Of a stretch of 32,593 nt of DNA, positions 1-7,359 are shown piece by piece. The position numbers and the translations under genes were made by a program. Positions within the stretch are counted from its first letter, which is position 1; every line of letters begins with the position of its first letter. This DNA is from Fulvivirga sp. (GTDB lineage: Bacteria; Bacteroidota; Bacteroidia; Cytophagales; Cyclobacteriaceae): contig JANQLQ010000202.1 of assembly GCA_028280565.1 (NCBI GenBank), positions 1 to 32,593 of the forward strand, written 5' to 3'. Under the pieces are notes generated by a model that saw only the letters and a list, made by a program, of their open reading frames with translations, made no database searches and was not told the DNA's origin.

Positions 1-261
1 CGTCATTCCTTGCCGCCCGTGTGTTGGGCTAGGCGTGACAAGGAATCTGTGAAGTCGTGAAACGAAAACCCAGGACACTTAAAAAATAGGTTCATGTTCA
101 ACGACACAGCAGATTCCTGCTCTCGCGCATCGCTCACCCTGCAAGGCTGGCAGGAATGACGACAAAGAGTTTTTTTTCGTTTTTGATGAGGACACCCAAC
201 GGTCTCATTTTTAGCTAAATCCCTGTCTGTCAAATAATTGAATGTGAAAAAGTAGAACTAG
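1..261 (+). repeat. Intergenic repeat R1, copy A
   Basis: Non-coding repeat found three times in the window (copies at 12465-12724 and, inverted, from 32459 to the window end). The core is bounded by a perfect 10-bp inverted repeat, CGTCATTCCT at 1-10 and AGGAATGACG at 152-161. Inside lie two hairpin-forming pairs: ATTCCTTG with CAAGGAAT on the left, ATTCCTGC with GCAGGAAT on the right. A conserved tail of about 100 bp follows, ending near AGAACTAGG at 253-261. The copy may begin before the window. Short ORFs crossing it are not conserved in frame between copies, so it is not read as coding. Confidence 0.85.
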
Positions 262-295
262 GGTATCGCGTGGGTATTGGTAGATCATTTTCAAT

Positions 296-1159
296 TTATT
301 CTTTAGCCATGAAATATCCACCACCAACCGTTAGCCTGACATAGAATCCATCCAGGTCATTACTAGGTAAACCAGGATCGGTCACATCTCCACCATAATG
401 GCGCCAGTCATTGTCCCTAGACAAAGAAATATTGTAGCCAGCTCGTATACCTAGTTTCAACCCTTTCTTATAAGGAAACCAATCCACTCCCGCCCCCAAG
501 TCGAGGATAGGTGTGATAGTGAAATAGTTGGCTTCTAAAAAGCGACCTGGCTCAAAAGCTACATCTTCATCTATACCCCGGTTAATTCCCAAAGCATCCG
601 CACCAACCCCTAACAAGGGAAAGACCAACATTTGATCAGTTGTATAGACCACATACCCCACATTCAAGTAGCCCCCACCACCATGGAGCTGGTATTCGAG
701 ATTATTATCCTCGACTTTATCTCCCCTGTTGTAATAGCCACCGCCGCCAATGACCCACCGGTTTATAAGACCGTAGCCTTCTCCACCAATTTGGATCAAA
801 CCATCTCCAAGAGTGGGGCCACTCTCGGCCACAAAAAACTGGTAGGCAGAAGTGTTGTACGCTTTATATCCTACCATAAATCCCCCAGAACCACCTTTTA
901 GCTTATCTTGGGCGTGGCTGCTACCGGTCAATGAGAGTAAGGCCAGCAAAGAGATGGAAATAGGTATCGCTTTCCGATTAACCCTAAACCATTTAGGCTT
1001 CCACAACCATAGACCCGTCAAAGTAAGTAGCGGGATAATTCCTACTTGCACCAGTAACTGTAACCACTGACTGCCTCCGTAGGGAGAATAGATAAAAGTA
1101 CCAATTGCCGCTGCCCCAATAAGATGGATAATTCGGACGATGTTTCTTTGATTCTTCAT
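296..1159 (-). CDS. Membrane/outer-membrane beta-barrel fusion protein, function unknown
   Basis: Not assigned to a named family. With the start at 1159 (ATG preceded by AAAGG) the protein has 287 residues; an in-frame upstream ATG at 1222 would add 21. Residues about 5-55 form two hydrophobic segments (around HLIGAAAIGTFIYSP and LQLLVQVGIIPLLTLTGLWL). A second signal-like stretch, ISISLLALLSLTGSSHAQ, then ends in a good signal-peptidase site. The remaining 200 or so residues are glycine-rich with alternating hydrophobic strands, typical of a small outer-membrane beta-barrel. The internal signal sequence after two membrane segments is odd: it suggests a two-TM protein fused to a secreted barrel precursor. 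The gene follows the Crp/Fnr regulator on the same strand after 82 bases and may be its target. Confidence 0.8.
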   Translation of the reverse strand: MKNQRNIVRIIHLIGAAAIGTFIYSPYGGSQWLQLLVQVGIIPLLTLTGLWLWKPKWFRVNRKAIPISISLLALLSLTGSSHAQDKLKGGSGGFMVGYKAYNTSAYQFFVAESGPTLGDGLIQIGGEGYGLINRWVIGGGGYYNRGDKVEDNNLEYQLHGGGGYLNVGYVVYTTDQMLVFPLLGVGADALGINRGIDEDVAFEPGRFLEANYFTITPILDLGAGVDWFPYKKGLKLGIRAGYNISLSRDNDWRHYGGDVTDPGLPSNDLDGFYVRLTVGGGYFMAKE

Positions 1160-1234
1160 AATTCCAACCTTTAAATTTTGTGTGTACCAAAGGTCAAAAA
1201 GCGAATCGTCTCTTTCATTCACATAGGTGAAGAA

Positions 1235-1256
1235 GGAAAGTTTAATAAACCTTTCC
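1235..1256. promoter_or_regulatory. Dyad across the end of the Crp/Fnr gene
   Basis: GGAAAG (1235-1240) and CTTTCC (1251-1256) flank GTTTAATAAAC, itself a near-perfect palindrome. The dyad covers the stop codon of the Crp/Fnr gene and lies about 75 bases upstream of the next minus-strand start. It could be an operator or an mRNA hairpin; no U-tract follows on the minus strand, so a simple terminator is less likely. Confidence 0.3.
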
Positions 1257-1811
1257 AGTCAACTTTGCCCTCAGCCTACTCAAGCTTTGTGGTCTTACCC
1301 CCAGGTAAGAGGCAATGTGATATTGAGGGATCTGTTGAAAGAGCCTGGGATCTCTCTCGAGAAGTTTTTGGTAGCGTAGCTCTAACGGCTCCGTTTGAAA
1401 TTGCTTCACACGCTCAGTGGCACTTAAATATGCTTTTTCTGCCATTAATCTGCCGATATGCTCGAATGAGTGATAAACCCGGTATAAATCTTCAATCGAC
1501 TTCTTAGAGAATTCAAGGTATTGTGTATTGGCCAGTGCCTCAAAGAAGAGGGGGCTGTTCTCTTCCATAAGGTAACTTTGATAGTCAACGGCAAAGTCTT
1601 TCTTCGTAAAGAAGAAAAACGTGTAGTCTTCTCCATCGATGACTCGGTATGCTCGGATGAGCCCCTCTTCAATAAACCAAAGCTTGACGAAAGGCTTACC
1701 CGGTGAAAACATCGTTTCGCCGGCGCTCGCATGCTTTCTTCTGCTAACACCTAAAATGGCGCTGAGTTCTTCATCGGTGAATGGCGCTAGGGAAAGGAGG
1801 AAATCTTTCAT
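1242..1811 (-). CDS. Crp/Fnr family transcriptional regulator
   Basis: A 189-residue protein, the usual length of the short Crp-like regulators of Bacteroidota. Residues about 25-115 form the cyclic-nucleotide-binding-type beta roll (KHASAGETMFSPGKPFVKLW, then LIRAYRVIDGEDYTFFFF). A linking helix follows around 118-145, and the C-terminus carries a winged helix with the recognition motif QIPQYHIASYLGVRPQSLSR at about 159-178. The Arg/Glu ligand motif of true cAMP receptors is not evident, so the effector is unknown. It probably binds promoter DNA in the cytoplasm. Its stop lies 82 bases upstream of the downstream membrane/barrel gene on the same strand, so co-transcription or local control is plausible. 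Family call is strong; targets are inferred. Confidence 0.9.
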   Translation of the reverse strand: MKDFLLSLAPFTDEELSAILGVSRRKHASAGETMFSPGKPFVKLWFIEEGLIRAYRVIDGEDYTFFFFTKKDFAVDYQSYLMEENSPLFFEALANTQYLEFSKKSIEDLYRVYHSFEHIGRLMAEKAYLSATERVKQFQTEPLELRYQKLLERDPRLFQQIPQYHIASYLGVRPQSLSRLRAKLTGKVY

Positions 1812-1860
1812 GTTGATACGACAGTTAAAGAAACGGCTGTAATAAATATTGTTTATTTGA

Positions 1861-2157
1861 GCTTCTATCCATTCCCTTAGTCCTGCTGATGATTGGAAAA
1901 ATTTACTTTTTTACCTGGCTCCGGTTAATGAAAGGGCCTTTGACAAGGCAAACAAGGATAATGAAATTACTTAAACTTTCTATCTTATTGGTGAATTCCG
2001 CAATGAATTCAAACAAGCCGTTCAAAAAATACCCAAGGCAATCAACCAGGAGAAAAACTCAAAGTGCAACTGGCCGCCTGGTTATGATGGCAGGCTTAGG
2101 AATACGAGGTATTTCTACATACCTTGTGTATAAGACACATCGATCCTTTGAAAATCA
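1861..2157 (+). pseudogene. Decayed open reading frame of unknown origin
   Basis: In the frame starting at 1861 the reading is protein-like (SPADDWKNLLFYLAPVNERA) up to a TAA at 1972-1974. It then continues protein-like in the same frame (TFYLIGEFRNEFKQAVQKIP) to about 2050. After that a different frame gives KLKVQLAAWL before a stop at 2085. The pattern suggests one internal nonsense mutation and one frameshift in a former gene of roughly 80-100 codons. The overlapping open ATG frame at 1889-2161 has a poor composition and is probably a shadow. I do not recognise the family. The rest of the 1812-2389 gap shows nothing further. Confidence 0.35.
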
Positions 2158-2389
2158 TTAATCTTAGCACCGGGCTAGTGGTCCATTCTTTCTTCTCTAA
2201 AAAAACGCTACCAAGTATAACCCTATCCGTTAAACCCACCGGGCACTTTTAAAGATCGAGCTACTTGTAAAAGATCTTGGCGTTTTCAGAATGCACTTTT
2301 ATGCCTTGACCTAGGTGATAGGTGAGCGTCCCATTGTAGTTTTTGCAATTTCAAAGGACAATTCCACTACAAATTCCTGGCCTATTCTC

Positions 2390-3874
2390 TCAATCCTGTT
2401 GAAAAAAAGGCTTCCATTTGCTTTCCGGGGATGCCGGGGTAAGCAAACTAACGATGATCAATGCCGCGAGCGATAGGGCCAGCGATGGTATGGCTATGTA
2501 ATCGGTATCTACCGGGAACGATATCCCAAAAATATCGAAGGACATACCCGCACTTTCCATAAGCTTATTGATCACCGGTACTGACATGCCGCAAATGATG
2601 GATGCCACCCCGCCTTGGGCAGTCACCCTTTTCCAAAAGAAAGAGGCTAGCAGAACCGGGGCCAACGATGCCCCTATCATGGTGTACGAGATGAAGGCCA
2701 TTTCCAAGATCGTTTCAAACTGGCTTACGAGCAAATACGCTAACAAGCCTAAGATGACCACACTTACCCGTTGGATCTTAATGGTGTTCACATCTTTGTT
2801 CTTGTAAATATATTTTGCTAATAAGTCCCTGGATACATTCGTAGAGGTTACCATAAGAAAGGTGTTACCCGTGGAAAGGATGATCGCCACCCCTGCAGCG
2901 AAAAGCATCGAACCCGCCAGGGGTGGGAGCTGTTCAAAACCAATTCTCAGGATGATCTCTTCCGCCATACCACGGTTCACGGACCCGTCTGCTAAGAAAA
3001 AACGAGCATCTTCCGAATAGATAGCGTACCCCACTACAGCCAAAGTACACATTAGAACTTCGATCACCACTACGCCTATCAGCATCCCTATCACCGCTTT
3101 GCGCGCCGATATGGCATCTTTTGCCGAAGAGAATTTTTGGTACATACTGCTTTCACTCATGAGCAACAGGAAGGTAGGCAGTATGATCCCTAAGATCCAG
3201 GTGGCATCATGCCCCTCGAATAAAGAAAGATATTCCGGGCTCTTGGCATTGATAGTACCGACCACCTCGTCCCATCCACCGTGTACACCAATGGCCAGCG
3301 GTAAGGCCACAACCATGGCCACGATCATGATCACTCCATTAAAAATGTCAATAGAAACAATGGAAACCATACCGGCCAATGCGGTAAAGGTGACAATGAG
3401 AATACATGAGATGAGCATACCAGTTTCCGGGCTTATGGCGCCTTCTGTCAGGATGCTAATGAACCTCCCGCCCCCTTTGAATTGGTAGCCTGCTATGACC
3501 AGGTAAGCCACAATAATGGTAATGGTCCCGAGCAGCCTGGCGGCGTTGTTGTATCGTGTTTCAAGCAGGTCAGTGAGGGTATATTTGGCGATCTTTCGTA
3601 CCCTGGCGGCAATGAAGTAGACAAGTATGATGCCGATCCAAGCTCCTGCGGAAAACCACAACTCGGAAAACCCCGTTCGGAAGGTCAACCCTGCAGTGCC
3701 AAACAAGCTGCCCGAGCCGATCCAGGTGCAGACGAGTGTGCCTACAAGCAAGTACACGGGTACACCTCGGCCAGCGACCACAAAATCTTCCTCGGTCTTA
3801 ACAGTCCTGCTTTTGAATATAATAATGCCGACCAAGATGGCCAGGTATGAAAGTGTGACGATTAAAAAGGTCAT
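2390..3874 (-). CDS. Sodium:solute symporter family transporter
   Basis: An SSS-family secondary transporter of the inner membrane, expected to bring in an organic solute with sodium. About a dozen hydrophobic segments run along the chain. The region EEDFVVAGRGVPVYLLVGT followed by WIGSGSLFGTAGLTFRTG is the characteristic TM1-TM2 part of this family. The ATG at 3874 gives 494 residues starting MTFLIVTLSYLAIL, directly into TM1. An upstream in-frame TTG at 3901 would add nine residues but has AGG only one or two bases before it, so the ATG is preferred. The gene stands alone; its neighbour at 4087 is divergent. Substrate cannot be read from sequence. Confidence 0.93.
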   Translation of the reverse strand: MTFLIVTLSYLAILVGIIIFKSRTVKTEEDFVVAGRGVPVYLLVGTLVCTWIGSGSLFGTAGLTFRTGFSELWFSAGAWIGIILVYFIAARVRKIAKYTLTDLLETRYNNAARLLGTITIIVAYLVIAGYQFKGGGRFISILTEGAISPETGMLISCILIVTFTALAGMVSIVSIDIFNGVIMIVAMVVALPLAIGVHGGWDEVVGTINAKSPEYLSLFEGHDATWILGIILPTFLLLMSESSMYQKFSSAKDAISARKAVIGMLIGVVVIEVLMCTLAVVGYAIYSEDARFFLADGSVNRGMAEEIILRIGFEQLPPLAGSMLFAAGVAIILSTGNTFLMVTSTNVSRDLLAKYIYKNKDVNTIKIQRVSVVILGLLAYLLVSQFETILEMAFISYTMIGASLAPVLLASFFWKRVTAQGGVASIICGMSVPVINKLMESAGMSFDIFGISFPVDTDYIAIPSLALSLAALIIVSLLTPASPESKWKPFFQQD

Positions 3875-3968
3875 ATTGGTTTGATTCAGTAAATCCCACA
3901 AACCTAATATTATTCGCCTTATATTTCAAATACACGCAAAGCCCGTCTTTTGTTGCTCGATCTATGCC

Positions 3969-3997
3969 TTGGCATTCCAGTAAATTATTTATGTTTG
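3969..3997 (+). promoter_or_regulatory. Probable Bacteroidota-type promoter for the SiaB/SiaC pair
   Basis: TATGTTTG at 3990-3997 matches the Bacteroidota -7 consensus TAnnTTTG. TTGG at 3969-3972 is about 18 bases upstream, as expected for the -33 element. Transcription would start near 4004, giving a leader of about 80 bases before the ATG at 4087. Confidence 0.45.
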
Positions 3998-4086
3998 TAA
4001 CTTGAAATAACTTAATTGCCTAATAATCAATGACTAGATAGTGATATTTCTGACCTTTTCATTATATTTAATTGTGAAAATGTAAT

Positions 4087-4638
4087 ATGTATACTCATGT
4101 GTTTGACATAAAAAATGCCTATATAGGGCTGTTGAGAAAAGGACAGCATATTTATGGACATCTTGGAGAGTTGTCAAAGGAAAACTTTGACTTGATCCTG
4201 GAACATGTGGAACATGTATTGGCAGTTGAGGTGCCTACCAAGAAAGCCAGGAAAAAGATATTTAGTGTTATCATCGAAAGTCTTCAAAACTTACACGACT
4301 ACATCTGCGATGCTTGTGCACTAGAGGGATTGACTGATGTTTTTGTTTGCATAAATAAAGATGCTCATGCCTATCATATTTATACCGGGAACTTCTTGAT
4401 GAGAAAGGACTTCAACGGTGTTGAAGCAAGGATAAAAATGGTCAATTCATTAACTAAGAATCAATTGCGCGAGCTGTACCGTGGGATACTCTCCTACGGT
4501 GAAGCTTCTGAAAGCGGTGGGGCGGGACTTGGATTCATAGACCTGGCCAAAAAATCGGAGGAAGACTTAGTATACCGCTGTGATAAAGTTGATGAAAAAA
4601 TTGCTTTCTTTACGCTTGAAATCGTAGTTGGTGAATGA
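4087..4638 (+). CDS. siaB: SiaB family protein kinase (DUF6272)
   Basis: A 183-residue protein resembling SiaB, a GHKL-fold serine/threonine kinase that phosphorylates the partner SiaC. Visible features are the N-box-like segment FSVIIESLQNLHDYI at about 59-73 (candidate metal-binding Asn68) and the ATP-lid glycine motif SGGAGLGFIDLAKK near 142-155. There is no transmembrane segment, so it should be cytoplasmic. The SiaC-like gene starts 16 bases downstream, making a clear two-gene unit. In Pseudomonas aeruginosa the kinase works against the phosphatase SiaA to set the phosphorylation of SiaC and thereby the cyclase SiaD; neither SiaA nor SiaD is encoded nearby here. Family call is strong, signalling output is inferred. 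Confidence 0.88.
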   Translation: MYTHVFDIKNAYIGLLRKGQHIYGHLGELSKENFDLILEHVEHVLAVEVPTKKARKKIFSVIIESLQNLHDYICDACALEGLTDVFVCINKDAHAYHIYTGNFLMRKDFNGVEARIKMVNSLTKNQLRELYRGILSYGEASESGGAGLGFIDLAKKSEEDLVYRCDKVDEKIAFFTLEIVVGE

Positions 4639-4654
4639 TTGATAACCGTAAGCC

Positions 4655-5035
4655 ATGGGAAACTACACACTAAAACCTACTCCAAAAACTCCTAAACTGT
4701 CATTTGATAAAGACTCTGGTGAATTCCAGATATCCGGCAGGTCTATTCCTGAAAATTCCATTGAATTTTACCGGCCCCTTATGGGATGGTTGGATGACTA
4801 TTTGAAAAAACCGGCAAGTAAAACCGTACTCACCATTAACCTGGAATATTTTAATACGAGTTCTTCCAAATGCTTGGTCGAGGTGTTTCGAAAACTCGAA
4901 AATATCAGGGAAAGATCTGACGTAAAAGTGAGGTGGCATTACGAGGAGGAGGATGAAGATATGTTGGAATCTGGTGAAGACTTTAAAAAGATCATAAAAA
5001 TACCTCTTGATCTCGTGGTAAGCGATAGCTATTAA
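4655..5035 (+). CDS. siaC: SiaC family regulatory phosphoprotein (DUF1987)
   Basis: A 126-residue protein, the normal length for SiaC/DUF1987. The conserved pattern SIEFYRPLMGWLDDYL (35-50) and LEYFNTSSSKCL (63-74) is present. Thr68 lies in YFNTSSSK and has the same number as the regulatory phosphothreonine known in Pseudomonas SiaC, so it is the likely site for the adjacent SiaB-like kinase. The protein has a very acidic stretch near residues 96-106. No diguanylate cyclase follows; the next gene is an ECF sigma factor 427 bases away, so this SiaC may act on another, distant partner. Cytoplasmic. Confidence 0.88.
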   Translation: MGNYTLKPTPKTPKLSFDKDSGEFQISGRSIPENSIEFYRPLMGWLDDYLKKPASKTVLTINLEYFNTSSSKCLVEVFRKLENIRERSDVKVRWHYEEEDEDMLESGEDFKKIIKIPLDLVVSDSY

Positions 5036-5462
5036 CTTTAACCCGGATCATGCATTAGGATTCTACTCCAAGCCCAAACTACTTCAATATCAAGCATTTC
5101 TGGACATTTAACTTGTCGAGTGAGTAACACCTATCCCCAGTTAATAAGAAAGTGTCATTTTATGAAGACTTAGCATATTTCTATTTCTACATCCCCAGGC
5201 GGTCCAACTAGCTCCTCAAAAGGAGCTTGAGGAAGGGGTAATAACCGCTCGATCCTTCTTTGTGGGGGACCTAATCAAAAGTAAACCAGGTTTTTAATGG
5301 CGTTTTCCTTCTTTTGATTATTAAATATATTGTGATAATAGAATATAACAGAATTATTTGGTAAGTTAATCCAGTGTTAACCAAATAATATTGGTTATTA
5401 AGTTGCCCGGTAATGACCTGGCCTGGCCACTGTTGCTTATTTGTTTTTCTAAAAGGGTGAAA
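5036..5462. other. Intergenic region with three hairpins or dyads
   Basis: No gene seen. A compact hairpin AGCTCCT/AGGAGCT with a 4-base loop lies at 5210-5227 but lacks a U-tract. AATCAAAAG near 5275 pairs with CTTTTGATT near 5312. A perfect 10-bp inverted repeat at 5353-5362 and 5380-5389 is listed separately. The region is AT-rich towards the sigma factor gene and probably holds its promoter, but no clear TAnnTTTG element was found. Confidence 0.4.
5353..5389. promoter_or_regulatory. Inverted repeat upstream of the ECF sigma factor gene
   Basis: ATTATTTGGT (5353-5362) and ACCAAATAAT (5380-5389) are perfect inverted repeats separated by 17 bases, and a partial third copy (ATTGGTTATT) follows. 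The dyad ends 73 bases before the chosen sigma-factor start, a position suited to an operator or a leader hairpin. Confidence 0.35.
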
Positions 5463-6056
5463 ATGGAACCTATTTTCGATCGGCAATCAATGGAAAAAGA
5501 ATACTCCTCTCAAGAAGGTGAGGGGGCCGCGATCGCCCTTGTCGAACGGCTTAAAATGGGCGACTCACTAGCGTTTGAAGAGATTTACAACCAAAACCAT
5601 AAGCGGCTATACTTTATGGCGGTTCGTTACTTGAAAGACCCTGAATTGGCCGCTGATATTTTGCAAGATGTTTTTGTTAGCCTTTGGACCAAAAGGGAAA
5701 CCTTGGATTCTTCACAGGATATGGGCGGATTTTTGTTTACGGTATTGAAGAATAAGGTGTTGAATGCGATCAGGAGCAATAAATCCTTGATCTTGAAGCA
5801 TATCGAGATCTCTTCGCAAAAACAAGAGGCGCGTAATCACCTCGAAGACGAATTATACAAGAACATGTATAAAAGGGAGTTTGATGCAGCCATTGCCAAA
5901 CTCCCCCAAAAAAGAAGGGTCATTTTTAAATTAAAGGTTTTTAAAGGATTCGATAATCTTGCCGTCGCTACCCGGTTGAACATCTCCGTTAACACGGTGA
6001 AAGTACAGTACCAGCGGGCTACTAAGCAAATCCGTGATTCCTTGAAACGTCTTTAA
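5463..6056 (+). CDS. ECF RNA polymerase sigma factor, FecI-like
   Basis: With the ATG at 5463 (AAAAGGG about 6 bases before it) the protein has 197 residues, typical for the Bacteroidota ECF group paired with FecR. An open upstream extension to 5391 is less likely. Region 2 includes FEEIYNQNHKRLYFMAVRYL and DILQDVFVSLW (core binding and -10 recognition). Region 4 includes LPQKRRVIFKLKVFKGF and LNISVNTVKVQYQRA (helix-turn-helix for the -35 element). The next gene is a FecR-type anti-sigma factor and then an STN-containing SusC, the normal order of a trans-envelope relay: ligand at SusC, signal to FecR, release of the sigma factor. It should switch on the SusC/SusD operon. Confidence 0.93.
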   Translation: MEPIFDRQSMEKEYSSQEGEGAAIALVERLKMGDSLAFEEIYNQNHKRLYFMAVRYLKDPELAADILQDVFVSLWTKRETLDSSQDMGGFLFTVLKNKVLNAIRSNKSLILKHIEISSQKQEARNHLEDELYKNMYKREFDAAIAKLPQKRRVIFKLKVFKGFDNLAVATRLNISVNTVKVQYQRATKQIRDSLKRL

Positions 6057-6115
6057 GGAATAGCCCAGCAGTTTATTATGTCACTGCATTTCCTTTAAGG
6101 CTAAGGCGTTTAATG

Positions 6116-6145
6116 GTATTGAGTACTGAGTCTTGAGTAGGTTGT
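6116..6145. repeat. GAGTATTGAGT-type short repeat
   Basis: GTATTGAGTACTGAGTCTTGAGTAG consists of near-tandem GAGTAyTGAGT units. A similar stretch lies at 32275-32305 after the GH36-like gene. It sits in the 283-base gap between the sigma and anti-sigma genes, in which no gene was seen. Confidence 0.5.
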
Positions 6146-6339
6146 CTCAAAAACTCACGAGTTAATACTATGGACTGAACCATGGATCGAGTACTTCCCA
6201 ATACCGAAAGCATAATTTATCACGTATCCTACCTGTCAATCAACATGCGACTGCCAGCTTGTTGACCACTGTTTTTTTCTTCACCGTGTAATACTTCTTA
6301 CCTGCTGGTGTGTATTGACACTATAATCAATCAGTATCC

Positions 6340-7332
6340 ATGGAATCTAAGAAGTTGTTGGCGGAAAAATACATAAATGACGAATGCACAAAGGAAGAGG
6401 CCCGGGTGGTCCTGCAGTGGTTTCAAACTGACGAGGGCCAGGCCTATTTAGAACAGCGCATGAGCGAGGACCAGCATAGTTTGGCTAAAAATCACCAGTT
6501 TTTATTTGAAATACCCTTAGATCGCAGGATCACATTGGGTCAGGAAAGTGAGCCCGGCACTCTTTTAACCCGTAAAAAAGACCTTGCACGAACTAAGGTA
6601 AAACCAAAAAAATGGTATTTGGCAATCGCCGCAGTCGCATTATTATCCGTAGCGTTGGTGGTTTTTCTTCGGCCTTGGAGTGATACGATAGAGTACCGCA
6701 CCACTTTTGGAGAAACACAGAATATCGTCCTGCCGGATGGTTCCGAAGTTGTACTCAACGGGAATTCCGTGATCAGGTACGGCAAGTTTAAAGGCAACGC
6801 CTCCATGCGAGAAGTTTGGCTGGAAGGAGAAGGATACTTTTCGGTGACCCACCTCCAGCGAGGCACCCCATTTATCATTCACGTTCAAGATAGCCTGCAG
6901 GTGGCCGTCTTAGGCACCGAGTTCAATCTTTCAGCCCGGGAGAACAAACTAAGAGTGGTGTTGGATACGGGTAAGATACAGGTCAATATGAAAGACGGAA
7001 GGAAAGTAAAAAAGATTAACATGTCTCCCGGGCAGTTGGTAGAGTTAAGTGATGCCAAGCCATACTTTGTAAAGAAAGAGGTAAATCCGACGCGCTATTC
7101 TTCCTGGAAAAGGGGCGAGCTGATTTTTGAGAATACCAGCTTTGAAGAAATAGCCGAAACACTCAATCACACCTATGGCCTTTCAGTAGTAGTGGAAGAT
7201 GAAGCTATGCTCAGGCAACAGGTCAACGGAACTGTTCCCAATGATGATATTCAAAAGTTGCTTCACGGTCTATCCCTTCTCTTTAATGCTCGCGTAGAGC
7301 GCCAAGATGGGGTAGTGGTTTTTACAAATTAA
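6340..7332 (+). CDS. FecR family anti-sigma factor
   Basis: A 330-residue inner-membrane anti-sigma factor. Residues 1-60 are the cytoplasmic sigma-binding region (KYINDECTKEEARVVLQWF). A basic stretch leads to one transmembrane helix at about 92-112 (WYLAIAAVALLSVALVVFL). The periplasmic FecR domain follows at about 117-215 (IVLPDGSEVVLNGNSVIRYG). The DUF4974 domain typical of Bacteroidota lies at about 258-328 (FENTSFEEIAETLNHTYGLS). It should sequester the upstream ECF sigma factor until the STN domain of the downstream SusC signals ligand binding. The SusC gene starts 27 bases after its stop. Family and role are well supported; the ligand is not known. Confidence 0.94.
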   Translation: MESKKLLAEKYINDECTKEEARVVLQWFQTDEGQAYLEQRMSEDQHSLAKNHQFLFEIPLDRRITLGQESEPGTLLTRKKDLARTKVKPKKWYLAIAAVALLSVALVVFLRPWSDTIEYRTTFGETQNIVLPDGSEVVLNGNSVIRYGKFKGNASMREVWLEGEGYFSVTHLQRGTPFIIHVQDSLQVAVLGTEFNLSARENKLRVVLDTGKIQVNMKDGRKVKKINMSPGQLVELSDAKPYFVKKEVNPTRYSSWKRGELIFENTSFEEIAETLNHTYGLSVVVEDEAMLRQQVNGTVPNDDIQKLLHGLSLLFNARVERQDGVVVFTN

Positions 7333-7359
7333 TGAATTGATCTTAAACCTATACTTACT

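Noticed and set aside
3-233. 76-codon minus-strand ORF at the window start
   Set aside because: It follows repeat R1 and is not kept in the same frame with protein-like conservation in the other copies; better explained as non-coding repeat.
3482-3850. 122-codon plus-strand ORF inside the symporter gene
   Set aside because: Antisense shadow of a well-supported membrane transporter; no independent features.
5210-5227. Hairpin AGCTCCT/AGGAGCT as a terminator of the SiaBC unit
   Set aside because: No T run follows and it lies 175 bases after the SiaC stop.
6301-6335. TTGACA and TATAAT near 6315-6330 as a sigma-70 promoter for the FecR gene
   Set aside because: The two motifs are only a few bases apart, so the spacing is impossible for a -35/-10 pair.
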